64,000 bases of DNA, taken from NCBI RefSeq assembly GCF_007786455.1, contig NZ_VNJK01000007.1, forward strand, positions 47,183 to 111,182. Direction: 5' to 3'. Below, piece by piece: positions 33,630-43,601 of the stretch. Each line of letters begins with the position of its first letter. The first letter of the stretch is position 1. The notes beneath the pieces are model-generated. The model was not told the DNA's origin and did not search any database. It saw only the letters and a list, made by a program, of their open reading frames with translations. Origin of the DNA: Paenibacillus agilis (GTDB taxonomy: Bacteria > Bacillota > Bacilli > Paenibacillales > Paenibacillaceae). A program made the position numbers and the translations under genes.

Positions 33630-35491
33630 TAACAACTCACCGCCCAATACTTATCAAGAAATTCTTCGAATGCGATGCGATCCTGCGGCTCCATGTTTTT
33701 CTTCATTTCTTGTATTTGCGTTTCGCTTGGTCTTGATTTTGCAACATAGCTCCCATTCTCCACAGCAATACAAACGCGAGTCTCAAACAATTTTGGACTT
33801 ATCATAGCTTTAAAGTACTCAATGGCTGCCTTTTCAAAATTATCGGGAATAGGCTGCTCTGTTACAGGAATGATTTCAGTAATATGTTCCAGATAGCGTA
33901 CTCCAGCTGCATCCCCAAATGAGTTATTACAAGCATGCACATTGAATGGAATCGATCTAACGATTTGAGCTTCTGCTATTCTTTCATTTGAGAAATGACC
34001 TGTCTGCATAACAGAATTACGCAAAGAATAGATCATGTCCGCTGGTGTTTTACCATGGTGTGAAAACATAGAGAATTTGAAACCAACACCTGCATTTTGT
34101 ATGGCCCAAGCTGCTTGTTCAGGCGTTGCAACCTCACCTGTAATGTTGACTTGCCCATCGGTCTTTTTGAGGCTATCCATGGCTTTTTGACCCGAAACGT
34201 TAATCGTTTCACGTACCGAGTTAATATTTCTGCCTGAATATCGAATTCTTAGATGCAATTCAAACGCCATTTCCAAGACTCGAAGTGTCCAATATCCATA
34301 AATGAATTTAACAAGGCCCATCATAAGTGTGGTTTTACCTGCCCCCTGTTCACCTGTGATTGCGACAGTACGACTACCTTTCATTAAAAACTTGAGGAAA
34401 GTAAGTGGGAGCTCTTCATTCCTAATTTGCTGTACAGGATCTTTAGCTTGAAACCATGCTTCTGGAGCCGTATAAGACGGGTTAAATTTACGATTCCAGA
34501 ATGCCCAAGATTCACTGTATGGTGGTCGAAATACAACAATACGCGAACCATCCCACATATCATTTACAATAAATCCGTTTGATTCGTTAAGTGGTCCAGG
34601 ATTGTTGTGTTTATAAATGTTTTGGCAAACACGTTTGAGCTCCATCATTGAATGAAATCCTAAGAATGACAGGTGTATCGATTTACCTTTATACAGAATC
34701 CAAACGGAGTTAATATTCATTTTGGATGAAGACATTCCATTTAAGAATTTTATTTCATCCTCTACTTCGTTTACTTTGAACGATCCGGAAACGCCGCCAG
34801 ATACTCCATCGATTTCCATGTCTCGGATTTCATCAATAACACCTAGTCCCTTGAATTGCTGATAAATACGCTGTGTAATGACATGTAGCTTATCTTCAAA
34901 ACTTAGTGAATGTTTGATTTCCTTCTTGAAGATTTGCGCGATTTCAGTCTCTGTTATTCCATAAGACTGTGTCTCGCCATTTTCAATAATGCTTTTTATT
35001 CCGTCCAGCTTATACTTTTCAATAAGAGCTCCCAATGCTTTATATCCATGTTCTTTCTTCCATTCATTCATTAAGATTTCAAACTTGTCTTGTACGGTTA
35101 GCTTGTCTGGATCACTGAATGGTATGACAAGATCGATCGTTTGTTCATTAAAGTCATAGTTTTTGATTAAACGGTCAAATATAAAATCTTTAACGTACAA
35201 TTTGTCGTTTATATTTCCAGAAGTGGAACCCTTCAATGCGTTTTTAAGCTCCGCCTTCTTATTTTGTCTTCGTTCATAATCCTCTTGATCTAGTGCTTCA
35301 TCGTAGAGATCAGAACTTGTCACATCATTGATAGACTTTTTAATGAAGTCCGTAATTGCCTTAACAGTAAACTGTTCATAATCAATATGAACGGCCTTCT
35401 TTTTCACATTTCCGTGTGGATCACGCAGCCTATAGATTAAGAACGCTATAAGACCTAAAATGATCAAGCAAATGATTATAAGGTTGATCAT
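33629..35491 (-). CDS. tadA: TadA/CpaF (VirB11-like) secretion ATPase
   Basis: The ATG at 35491 follows GAGGGGAG; a TTG six codons upstream overlaps that site. The N terminus has a hydrophobic helix (IIICLIILGLIAFLIY), unusual for this family and likely to tether it. Residues 380-388 (GEQGAGKTT) are the Walker A motif, and TGEVATPEQAAW with downstream HHGKTPADMIYSLRN fit the Walker B and His box region. The 620-residue length is longer than typical CpaF. It should power pilus assembly with TadB/C. Confidence 0.85.
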   Translation of the reverse strand: MINLIIICLIILGLIAFLIYRLRDPHGNVKKKAVHIDYEQFTVKAITDFIKKSINDVTSSDLYDEALDQEDYERRQNKKAELKNALKGSTSGNINDKLYVKDFIFDRLIKNYDFNEQTIDLVIPFSDPDKLTVQDKFEILMNEWKKEHGYKALGALIEKYKLDGIKSIIENGETQSYGITETEIAQIFKKEIKHSLSFEDKLHVITQRIYQQFKGLGVIDEIRDMEIDGVSGGVSGSFKVNEVEDEIKFLNGMSSSKMNINSVWILYKGKSIHLSFLGFHSMMELKRVCQNIYKHNNPGPLNESNGFIVNDMWDGSRIVVFRPPYSESWAFWNRKFNPSYTAPEAWFQAKDPVQQIRNEELPLTFLKFLMKGSRTVAITGEQGAGKTTLMMGLVKFIYGYWTLRVLEMAFELHLRIRYSGRNINSVRETINVSGQKAMDSLKKTDGQVNITGEVATPEQAAWAIQNAGVGFKFSMFSHHGKTPADMIYSLRNSVMQTGHFSNERIAEAQIVRSIPFNVHACNNSFGDAAGVRYLEHITEIIPVTEQPIPDNFEKAAIEYFKAMISPKLFETRVCIAVENGSYVAKSRPSETQIQEMKKNMEPQDRIAFEEFLDKYWAVSC

Positions 35492-35492
35492 T

Positions 35493-36332
35493 TTAAGCTC
35501 CCCTCTCAATATTCTTAAGCTGTGTGTTCACTCCAACTTCATCAAGTACTGCTTTTGCAATTTTCCGTACCTCTGACATGAAGTAGTAGTTAGGATGCTT
35601 CTTATTAATATTCTGATTCTTAATGAACCAACCTAAGATATCTTTATCGTTGCATGCGTCTTTGAAACTTGAGCAGTACGGAACCGCGAACATTGGAACT
35701 TGAACTTTAAAATGTCGCTTGATATTAGTGATTGTGTACTTAGATTTAGGATCATAATGTCCTAATACAATGATCATCTTCTTGTTGTCTAGTGCAGCTG
35801 GCCAGTCTTCTTTTTCGAAGAACTGCTCAAGCTGATTCATGTTTTGAGATAAATTAACTACGACTAAATCAGAACTCTCTAATAAAGCATTCGTAATCAT
35901 GTTTTTATTACCGTGATGAAGATCAACTAGTACGGAGTGATAGTACTGACCTGCCGTATGAAAGATGTCTTGAATAACTTTGCTTAAGCCATCGTATAGT
36001 TCTTCATTTTGCTTCATCGTTCCTAATAACAAATCGAGACGGTTTCGTTCTAGAGAAATCGTATTATTACGGACACTTTCAGGCGTTAGACGCTGAGACC
36101 GGATGAGACGTTCTAAAGCATCAATGCCGGTATCTGAATAGTCATACATGGTTCCTAACTTCTTCTCTTTTGATCTTAGAAAGGAACTTTCTAGATAAGA
36201 TCCATTAAAATGAGTTTGAGTAATTAAGGAACGAATTTCATATTCCAGACCAATAATGCTTGCAACAGCTGCTGTATTCGATGTTGTACCAGCTTGTCCA
36301 ATGTTATTGGACCAAAATGTAACTTGACCCAT
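35493..36332 (-). CDS. CpaE/ParA-like protein, Walker A degenerate
   Basis: The 279-residue protein is MinD/ParA-like in overall form but its P-loop position reads NNIGQAGTTSNTAA, without the expected Lys. A C-terminal KHPNYYFMSEVRKIAKAVL helix may bind the membrane. It abuts the gene upstream (stop and start adjacent) and the TadA gene downstream. In Tad systems such a protein localises the machine (TadZ/CpaE). Nucleotide binding is doubtful. Confidence 0.65.
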   Translation of the reverse strand: MGQVTFWSNNIGQAGTTSNTAAVASIIGLEYEIRSLITQTHFNGSYLESSFLRSKEKKLGTMYDYSDTGIDALERLIRSQRLTPESVRNNTISLERNRLDLLLGTMKQNEELYDGLSKVIQDIFHTAGQYYHSVLVDLHHGNKNMITNALLESSDLVVVNLSQNMNQLEQFFEKEDWPAALDNKKMIIVLGHYDPKSKYTITNIKRHFKVQVPMFAVPYCSSFKDACNDKDILGWFIKNQNINKKHPNYYFMSEVRKIAKAVLDEVGVNTQLKNIERGA

Positions 36333-37034
36333 TTACTTGTTCCTTTCTGCAGCGCGAAATGCTGTCTTTATTTCTTTTTGTGACTGTCCACTAATCAGCT
36401 GACAAATCGCCATTATTTCATTTTTCGTATAGCGACTTGACTTTTTAATCGAAACTCTTGAGTCATGCTGATTGTTAACGCGGACAATATAATCTGATTC
36501 CTCAAGGTAGAACTCAAACGGCTCTTCGGACCATGAAATCGGAAAATGGTCTAGGTTTTGGATCGGATACTTTTCATCAAGGTTACATTTCACAAACGGA
36601 TATATAATGAGTTCAAACTCGGTAAGACTCTTCTCTCTATCTGCAAAGAAGGCATTCAACAATCGTTCATTTTTTTCAACGGTGTATCGCTCAAAGTTCG
36701 AAACAATAAATTGCATATCCAGGTCTCCCCAGTTGGAAACTGCTGCTTCACAATCTGTATCGATTAAGACAAAATCATAAGCTTCTAAATCTTCTTTATT
36801 ATTTGCAAAGCAGGTTTCTACATCTCGATAATCAATACAATCGCGTATGACATCAAAACCATCATATTCAGTTAGTTTTGTTTCTAGAGAGATGGCAGGG
36901 ATACTATAAAAGTATCTCTGTAACATGGTGGCATCTATAAGTAAAACCTTGTGTCCAGCAGTAGTCAGAACCTTGCTGATATAAACCAGCAAGTCTGACT
37001 TCTCGCATGCTCCGACGAATAAAATACGTTTCAT
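36333..37034 (-). CDS. CpaE-like protein without Walker A, 233 aa
   Basis: GAGGAG lies seven bases before the ATG. The fold looks MinD/ParA-like (MKRILFVGACEKSDLLVYIS, then VLLIDATML, then YDFVLIDTDCEAAV), but the P-loop Gly-Lys-Thr is missing. It may be a regulatory or structural relative in the Tad localisation complex. It sits between CpaB and the second CpaE-like gene. Confidence 0.55.
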   Translation of the reverse strand: MKRILFVGACEKSDLLVYISKVLTTAGHKVLLIDATMLQRYFYSIPAISLETKLTEYDGFDVIRDCIDYRDVETCFANNKEDLEAYDFVLIDTDCEAAVSNWGDLDMQFIVSNFERYTVEKNERLLNAFFADREKSLTEFELIIYPFVKCNLDEKYPIQNLDHFPISWSEEPFEFYLEESDYIVRVNNQHDSRVSIKKSSRYTKNEIMAICQLISGQSQKEIKTAFRAAERNK

Positions 37035-37048
37035 ATAATTGCTCCTCT

Positions 37049-38155
37049 TTACCCGTTAGTAGATACGCCCTCGATGCCCTTTTCAAATACAGGTGTTTCT
37101 GTAATGGTAGGTGAACCGTTGTTAGGCCCCTTCACTGACGGTGTTTGAATCTCTGGTTGACTCGGTGGTGAAGGAACATCAATAGATGATGGTTCCGTTA
37201 CTTTTTCTGCTATGTTCTCTGGCATCGTTGATGTTGGGTCGGAACCGATAACTGGCGGATGCTCCCCTTCTGGCTGCGGTGGAGTTATATTTCCTTGAAT
37301 CGATTGTTCTCCAGTCTTACGAGATACGTATTTCTGTAAATCCATCGGATCAATAGCATTCAGATCCTTTTCAAGACGTACTCTTAAACGCTTCTCCAAC
37401 TCTACGGATGCCTCTTTAACGATATTAGGATCTCTCTGCATGAGATCTAAGACCTTTTCATTACTTGGATAAGTCACAATCGCTTCATCTTGCATGTATG
37501 GATCAACGTACTTAATGGCGTAGATCTGAGCGTCGTTAATATAAGCATCTACAATAGCTGAGCTCATTCGTAGGATTTCTGTTTCATCCATGTGATGCCA
37601 AACTACACCGTTAGATAAGTTCTTAACTTTCTTTTTAGAAAGAACGATGAAATCCTGGCCGTCTGGAAAGACAATACGAACATCAACAAAGTCATCCTTC
37701 TTAAGCTCTAATGGCAGCATGATCACCTTTAGTTCTTGAATACGTAAATCATTCGGTGTAACGCCTTCTTTATAAAGCATAGGTTCTAATAAAGTCGTAT
37801 TTTTTAACATATTGAACTTAGTATGCTTCCCGACTACATCTTCTTCTGGAAGAATATCTTCTGGAAGTGTATTCTTAGGAACGGCTAATACTTGTATCAT
37901 GTCTGCTGTGATTTTTTGCCCAGCCTTCACATCTTGTTTCAAGACAGATACATTTCGCCTCTGACCCAGCTGCTCATCTAATTTCTTTTTTGTTGCTTCC
38001 AACTCTTGCTCAACTGCATATCGCTTCTCATTCTGGACATTGTTGAGATAGGTATAAATGAAGTAACCGGCAATCATACATAAAAAAAGCATGCTGAGAG
38101 CGCCTATTCCTCCTACCGTGAGAAACTGCTTTGTCCTTGGCCTTAATCTTGCCAT
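37049..38155 (-). CDS. cpaB: CpaB/RcpC-like SAF-domain protein
   Basis: A transmembrane segment near residues 13-35 is followed by an SAF-like domain (about 60-130: VSVLKQDVKAGQKITADMIQ and VVGKHTKFNML). The C-terminal part is Pro/Thr/Glu-rich and probably disordered. CpaB/RcpC proteins are part of the Tad pilus machine at the cell envelope. AAAGGGG precedes the ATG. Confidence 0.75.
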   Translation of the reverse strand: MARLRPRTKQFLTVGGIGALSMLFLCMIAGYFIYTYLNNVQNEKRYAVEQELEATKKKLDEQLGQRRNVSVLKQDVKAGQKITADMIQVLAVPKNTLPEDILPEEDVVGKHTKFNMLKNTTLLEPMLYKEGVTPNDLRIQELKVIMLPLELKKDDFVDVRIVFPDGQDFIVLSKKKVKNLSNGVVWHHMDETEILRMSSAIVDAYINDAQIYAIKYVDPYMQDEAIVTYPSNEKVLDLMQRDPNIVKEASVELEKRLRVRLEKDLNAIDPMDLQKYVSRKTGEQSIQGNITPPQPEGEHPPVIGSDPTSTMPENIAEKVTEPSSIDVPSPPSQPEIQTPSVKGPNNGSPTITETPVFEKGIEGVSTNG

Positions 38156-38173
38156 GATAAATCCCCTTTCAAT

Positions 38174-39505
38174 TTATTGTTGCAACAGCAGCAGCACCAA
38201 AATTACAATTACAACAGCTGCTGCTATGATAATTCCATACAGATAGGATGGAGCTCCCTTTTTCATACGCTGTCCTAAGTACTCAAGAAGGATCGAATCA
38301 AGTACTGCATCCGTTTCTTTATTGGAAGTCCATGGATCTGGATGAGAAGGAATGAGCGTAACTACACCCGACTTCAATTCTTCTTTGATATCAGATATGG
38401 TGAGCTCATCTGCAAACGGTACCGCATAAATCCACTTGGTTTGGTCCCTATCTTTAAAGCTCTGGCTGAAATCAAACAACTTGGTTTGTCGCCATTCACT
38501 TCCATGTCCCACGATAATTTGTACATTAGATCGAAAGAACTCTTCAATATACTCGGCATCCGCATATGCGCCTAAGTCAAGAACAATATAGTCATATTCC
38601 TTTTCATGTAATTGGGCCATATCAAGAGCCGAACTTGACTTATAGTAGTCAACATCATGTATGGAGAAAGTCTGTTCACTGCTTTTATAGCCCTTCATTC
38701 CCTCATAGACATATTCAATTCTTTCAAAGTCCTTATTCTGATTAGCCTCAACGATGGCAACCTTGTATCCTCGCTCCACTAAGTAATTCGCGACTAAAAG
38801 TGCCGTATGTGTTGTCGCTGCATTGGTTTCTACACCGATCACCGACACAAGCACAGTTCCTATTATCGTTTCTAGAAGAGTCACTTTATTTGATTTCTCG
38901 GTAGGTGGATCAACCGTAATAGAGTGAATATGTTCTATAATAGAAGGATCTGTAACCATCTTCTGGGCTTTAGACGAGTCTTCATTCTTTCCTTTTGTTT
39001 TAGGTTTTTCAGGATCAGCAAGCTGTTGATTCTGAACATCCCATCTAGCAGCGTTCCCATAACCGAAATCGGATGAAATCTGTAGCTTCAATAAAGTTGT
39101 TAGATAAGATTCAGAATTTGGATCTTCTTCTTCATAGTCACCTTCTTCAAAATCATCTTCTTCATCTGGATCCGGATCGATTTCTTCTGGCGCAACAATA
39201 TCCCATACCTGTAAAGACAGCAGTGATGATATCGTTGGGTCCCCTGGTTTTCTACCTGGTGCAATCAAAATAATTCGAGATAATCGTTTATTTCGAAAAG
39301 TTCGAAGTCCCTTAATCAAACTTGTCTCATCCGTGCAATCCATATCCACTATGAGTGTTTGTAGTTCTACGTTAGATGCTGATTGGCAGTGTTGAAGGAA
39401 CTCCTCTTGGCTAAAAACGCCTGCTTCTTCAAACCATATTTGACTTCCAATCACTGCATCTCGAACATCCTTAATCTTTTCGCGATTAATCAGTAATCCG
39501 TACAT
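38174..39505 (-). CDS. CpaE/TadZ-like protein with C-terminal membrane anchor
   Basis: GGAGG lies ten bases before the ATG at 39505. A receiver-like N-terminal region (TLIVDMDCTDETSLI) is followed by a ParA-like domain with GVETNAATTHTALLV in the P-loop position, again without Lys-Thr, and TYDYIVLDLGAY-like beta strands. A hydrophobic C-terminal helix (YGIIIAAAVVIVILVLLLL) anchors it. It is the first gene of the Tad-like operon and likely localises it. Confidence 0.65.
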   Translation of the reverse strand: MYGLLINREKIKDVRDAVIGSQIWFEEAGVFSQEEFLQHCQSASNVELQTLIVDMDCTDETSLIKGLRTFRNKRLSRIILIAPGRKPGDPTISSLLSLQVWDIVAPEEIDPDPDEEDDFEEGDYEEEDPNSESYLTTLLKLQISSDFGYGNAARWDVQNQQLADPEKPKTKGKNEDSSKAQKMVTDPSIIEHIHSITVDPPTEKSNKVTLLETIIGTVLVSVIGVETNAATTHTALLVANYLVERGYKVAIVEANQNKDFERIEYVYEGMKGYKSSEQTFSIHDVDYYKSSSALDMAQLHEKEYDYIVLDLGAYADAEYIEEFFRSNVQIIVGHGSEWRQTKLFDFSQSFKDRDQTKWIYAVPFADELTISDIKEELKSGVVTLIPSHPDPWTSNKETDAVLDSILLEYLGQRMKKGAPSYLYGIIIAAAVVIVILVLLLLQQ

Positions 39506-39634
39506 CTTGCAATTACCTCCACTCAAAATGGAAAGATTTCCAGCAAAAATGGATATTATATTGGATATCAATTCTATCTTTATTTTATATAATAAAAAGA
39601 TAAAGTACAACGAAAAATCTTTATAAAGATAAAA

Positions 39635-39699
39635 AATACGTTGATTATTGAGTGTTAAAACTTGACGTATTGGTTTTAATACGCATCATGATATATATT
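39635..39699 (+). promoter_or_regulatory. Divergent control region with AATACG half-sites
   Basis: AATACG (39635-39640), CGTATT (39666-39671) and AATACG (39678-39683) form two inverted pairs. A TTGGTT box (39670-39675) and TATATT (39694-39699) with an 18-base spacer form a candidate promoter for the XRE gene. The half-sites would overlap it, so the XRE protein may repress itself and the Tad operon. Confidence 0.45.
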
Positions 39700-39733
39700 A
39701 AAGTAAACTTATTACACATAAGGAGTCGAGCTT

Positions 39734-40060
39734 ATGTCTCTAGGATCCAAAATACGCGCTATACGTAAAGAGCGTAAATGGACTACGACACATCTTGGGC
39801 AAGTAGCTGGCTGTACGCAATCTACTGTTAGTGAGATTGAAACTGACAAGCGAAGTCCACAAGTAGATACCCTTGATAAAATTGCGAAAGCATTAAATTT
39901 ATCGTTGGTAGAACTTCTTCCATTAGAATTTCATCCGTTAAATGGTCATTCGTTAACAGATGAAGAAAAGGAACTACTTGTATTGCTTCATCGATTAAAT
40001 GAAGATCAACGTCGTAGTCTAATTACTTTGATAAACGCTTTTATTTCAGATACCGATTAA
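39734..40060 (+). CDS. XRE-family transcriptional regulator
   Basis: The first 60 residues are a cro/C1-type helix-turn-helix (SKIRAIRKERKWTTTHLGQVAGCTQSTVSEIE, then a closing KALNLSLVELL). The rest is a short acidic helical tail that may dimerise. It reads opposite to the Tad and conjugation operons between which it lies, so it likely controls one or both. Confidence 0.8.
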   Translation: MSLGSKIRAIRKERKWTTTHLGQVAGCTQSTVSEIETDKRSPQVDTLDKIAKALNLSLVELLPLEFHPLNGHSLTDEEKELLVLLHRLNEDQRRSLITLINAFISDTD

Positions 40061-41058
40061 TAAAATTTAAGCGGATCTACTGGTTTACCTTTAATTTCGA
40101 TCTGAAAGTGTAAGTGTGGGGCTGTTGATCTACCGGTATTTCCTGATAAACCGATCAAGTCACCTTTTGTTACCTTCTGACCAGCGCTAACTTTCACTTC
40201 ATCTAAATGCATATATTTTGATACCACTCCATTACCATGGTTGAGTATTACCATTATTCCTGCAGTATTTGCATCACCTGCATGACTAACTGTCGCGTCA
40301 TCCATCGCGTATATTTCTGTGCCAATAGCTGCCCTAAAGTCAACTCCCTTATGGTAAGAAATCTTACCAGTGAAAGGATCTTTACGTGTAGAAAACGGTG
40401 ACGTGACACGTTTATGTGTTGCTGGTAAGGGCCAAGCATATTTACCGGATTTGACAGTGAAGTTTCCTTCCATATGTATTCCGCCGATATCATTGTCACC
40501 TTCTGGTTCTGCAGTTAGGACGAACAAGGTGTAATTTTTCACGTCTTCAATTTGATTTGCCTTGATGAGACCGTCTCGGACAAGCAGTTGTAATGCTTCG
40601 TCGAATGTTCTTTGAAAGTATACGGTTCGATAACAAGTAGGCGGGGGTGGTGCAGCTCCGCCACTATTAATTTTTGATGATGAACTACCTGGGCTGCTTG
40701 TTGATACAGGGCATGGATAAGCTTGTTGTTCCTCTCGGACAAAATACCTTTTGTAGCTATGTGCCCTACTTTGAGATGATTTTGAGAAATCTTGTTCTAA
40801 CAGTACTGCATCGATAGCCATGATTTCTTGCCAGTTTAACAATATCGTTGTTTCTGTTTGAATTTGCTTGGCTGCGTTTATATAGTAGTTGAATTGTTCA
40901 TCATTCTGACCGAGTGGAACATGCTTATATACGTTTCCTGGCCCTGATATAAGCAATCCTAAAAATACAATGAAACCGAGTGGCACAAATACTACAATGT
41001 ACAGCAACTTATCCTTGGGTACGATAGTAGCTGCAATCCTAGCGAGTGTGACCCACAT
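40057..41058 (-). CDS. Conjugation-associated M23 peptidase (wall hydrolase)
   Basis: A transmembrane helix at 20-38 is followed by a region with a Ser/Pro/Gly linker and then an M23 domain at about 215-333. Metal ligands are seen in HKGVD (H236, D240), H284 (MHLD) and HLHF (H315, H317). M23 domains in conjugation operons cut peptidoglycan crosslinks to let the channel through. The ATG follows the stop of the VirB4 gene directly. It is VirB1-like in role but of a different family. Confidence 0.78.
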   Translation of the reverse strand: MWVTLARIAATIVPKDKLLYIVVFVPLGFIVFLGLLISGPGNVYKHVPLGQNDEQFNYYINAAKQIQTETTILLNWQEIMAIDAVLLEQDFSKSSQSRAHSYKRYFVREEQQAYPCPVSTSSPGSSSSKINSGGAAPPPPTCYRTVYFQRTFDEALQLLVRDGLIKANQIEDVKNYTLFVLTAEPEGDNDIGGIHMEGNFTVKSGKYAWPLPATHKRVTSPFSTRKDPFTGKISYHKGVDFRAAIGTEIYAMDDATVSHAGDANTAGIMVILNHGNGVVSKYMHLDEVKVSAGQKVTKGDLIGLSGNTGRSTAPHLHFQIEIKGKPVDPLKFY

Positions 41059-42921
41059 TTAGCGGCCTCCTCCTTTACCAAACAGGAGAAGTTCCTCTGG
41101 TGAAATTTCAAAGGTGGCATGCAGACGGCGATTTCCTGCAATAAATAATGCTTCACCTCGGTTTCCTGTTTGCAGTGTCTCAATTTCTTTCTCTGATAAA
41201 TGCATAAGTTCAGTTAGAGATTTAATATCATTTTCGCCTTGTCCCATAATAATCTTGTAGACTGGATTATCTAATAAAGATTGTCCGTATCGTCGCACTG
41301 ACTTATCCATAAAATCATTCATATTATGAGTGATGACCATGAGTCCTCCCTCATACTTACGTATTCGTTTAGACGTGTTCCGAGCAAACTTCAAAACCTC
41401 TGGATTTTCTGGATCTACATTTAGATAGAATTCATCACCGCCGATAATTACCTTTTGCATACGATCCTCAGCAACTTTATTCCAGCTCCAACCCAGAACG
41501 TTAAAATATTGAGCTTGTTGAATTTCTTTATCTGCTTCAATTAGATTGTGAGTATCTAACACAATAAAATCACTACTTGGGTTAATAGTTGTGTATCCAT
41601 TCCACAAAGCACTATCTGCCCCAACTGCTGCAGGACGCATAAGCATCATGAGTTTTTCCCAAATAGGTTTTGTCGATTCTTTTCTTGCCATATCTTCTAA
41701 CCAGTAAAACAAATCTTGCATTAGTGGGTAATCGGTGTTCGACAACTTTGAAATATCTGTATTCCAGAAAATCTCCTTCGCTGTATAGACCTTTTCTAGA
41801 GCTAATTCAAGATAGGTTATATCAAGCCTCGTTGTTTCTTTACCAAAATATAATTTAAAGAATGTCCGCAGTATTTGGAAATGTAAAGCCAATGGACCTT
41901 GGTTAATTTGTTCTTTAGTGAACAAACGATCCTCATCTTTTTCTTCGTCATCATCTAAAGGAACTTGTCTTATTTGCAGTGGGTTTATGAGTCCATTTTT
42001 ACCTCCTCCACCACAATTAATCCAATCGCCGCCAACGTTTTTACAAAGATCCCTACACTCACGTTCTGGGTCAATCATAATTACTTTTGTTCCTCGAGCG
42101 TTTTCGTTTGTCAGTATTTTTTTATAAACAGTTGATTTACCAACTCCAGGACGCCCAAGTAGTGTCACATTAGAGTTTGTACGGCTTCCATCTCGCACCC
42201 AAAAGTCTACGAGAAGTATACCTCCGTCTTTATCACTACCAAGTAATACACCATCTCCATCATTAATCCCAGAATAAACAAATGGATACATAGCTGCTAT
42301 TGTCTCAACAGGCATATTGCGAGCCGCAAGTTCTTTTATCTCAGGGGCAATAATTCGATATGGACCTACAGAGCGTAAACCTGGTTCTTGTTTAAACATA
42401 GGTGTTCGCCCTCTCATATTACTAGCAGCTAGTGCAGACTCGACTCGCTTACATCGTTCGTTCAAGGAATCCATATCTGGAGCTGTAACTAGCATTACGA
42501 CAGTAACTAAAAAAACAGCTTGGCTTTCATTATCAATTTTTTTAATAAGATGCTTAGTACCTTTATATTGCTGTTCAACACGGTTAAGAGTAATGGCATT
42601 CCCGCCTTGTAGCAATTTGGCTTCAAGTTCTCCCATAGATACTCTGATCTGATTTAACAGTTCGTGAGGATCGGTTGGGGTTGCGTGTATACTTGTGACA
42701 ATACCGGGCATATTAGCGATTCTAGAGAGCCATCCAGGCCCTACTCGATCTGGAAAATCGATGATTGCTAATACTCTCTGATACATTTCTCCATTTGTTA
42801 TAACTTTCGGTTGGAAATCTATCGCTGTTGGACTGATAATATCCAATAGACCTGTTACTGCTGTACTTGGTTGTGAAGACTCTTTTTTTCTTTTTCTTTT
42901 AAGAGCTGTTTCTTGACTCAA
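41059..42921 (-). CDS. virB4: VirB4-like conjugation ATPase
   Basis: A TTG start overlaps the stop of the upstream gene (TTGA). Residues 256-263 (GRPGVGKS) are the Walker A motif, and DPERECRDL and FIVLDTHNL style strands follow. The N-terminal 200 residues are the usual VirB4 cap. It energises assembly and DNA or protein transfer by the channel. It lies between a VirB4-N-like gene and the M23 gene. Confidence 0.88.
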   Translation of the reverse strand: MSQETALKRKRKKESSQPSTAVTGLLDIISPTAIDFQPKVITNGEMYQRVLAIIDFPDRVGPGWLSRIANMPGIVTSIHATPTDPHELLNQIRVSMGELEAKLLQGGNAITLNRVEQQYKGTKHLIKKIDNESQAVFLVTVVMLVTAPDMDSLNERCKRVESALAASNMRGRTPMFKQEPGLRSVGPYRIIAPEIKELAARNMPVETIAAMYPFVYSGINDGDGVLLGSDKDGGILLVDFWVRDGSRTNSNVTLLGRPGVGKSTVYKKILTNENARGTKVIMIDPERECRDLCKNVGGDWINCGGGGKNGLINPLQIRQVPLDDDEEKDEDRLFTKEQINQGPLALHFQILRTFFKLYFGKETTRLDITYLELALEKVYTAKEIFWNTDISKLSNTDYPLMQDLFYWLEDMARKESTKPIWEKLMMLMRPAAVGADSALWNGYTTINPSSDFIVLDTHNLIEADKEIQQAQYFNVLGWSWNKVAEDRMQKVIIGGDEFYLNVDPENPEVLKFARNTSKRIRKYEGGLMVITHNMNDFMDKSVRRYGQSLLDNPVYKIIMGQGENDIKSLTELMHLSEKEIETLQTGNRGEALFIAGNRRLHATFEISPEELLLFGKGGGR

Positions 42922-43568
42922 GTTTCATCCTCCTCTGCAAACAACATAGTTGGTAAGAAAATGCGATCTATTGGTGCTCGTTCGAAGGCAGCTTGAGCAG
43001 GATTTGAAAAAATGAACTGTAGTGTCCGCAAATCACTATCTCCGCATACTGAACTTAGTAATTCTGCGCTAGACATCGCTGCCGCGAGTTGTGTAGCTTG
43101 TTGAAGTATTACTTGCTCATCTAGCTTAGGGTTCTTTCCAAGCTGATGAGCAATAAGAATATAGAAATGACGTTCTAAAGCTTCACCACTTGAAGCCTTA
43201 GCGACGGCTTGATTTGAGTAAATACTTAAAAGCTTTTTCTTTATTACATTATCTGTATCTCTTCTCATCTGCTCTAATTTCATAATGTATGAATCCAGAT
43301 CAACAGGTTTTGCAATTGAGATAATTTGATATTCATAATTTAGTCCGCTCAATGCCTCTTCTAGGCGCTTTACTTTTCGTATTCTCTCCTTGATACTTAA
43401 CAGATTCAAATTAACTGGTTGTACACGAATAGCAGCTACAATATGATTATCTTTTCGATACAATAGATTGTTTTGTATATCTTTAATAGGCATCCATTCT
43501 TGAGTAGATGGATTTTTAGTAGTAGAAGCCGTTTTAGAATTTTTTTTCTCTTTGGATCGGTTAAACAT
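42918..43568 (-). CDS. Split N-terminal-type VirB4/TraC-like protein
   Basis: The 216-residue product carries the pattern seen at the N terminus of some Gram-positive VirB4 relatives (PIKDIQNNLLYRKDNHIVAAIRV and a central helical domain), without any Walker motif. It overlaps the VirB4 gene by four bases. A separate N-terminal partner for VirB4 is likely. Function is inferred from position. Confidence 0.6.
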   Translation of the reverse strand: MFNRSKEKKNSKTASTTKNPSTQEWMPIKDIQNNLLYRKDNHIVAAIRVQPVNLNLLSIKERIRKVKRLEEALSGLNYEYQIISIAKPVDLDSYIMKLEQMRRDTDNVIKKKLLSIYSNQAVAKASSGEALERHFYILIAHQLGKNPKLDEQVILQQATQLAAAMSSAELLSSVCGDSDLRTLQFIFSNPAQAAFERAPIDRIFLPTMLFAEEDET

Positions 43569-43601
43569 AAATATTCTCCTTTCTACGATGAGAAGAAGAG
43601 G

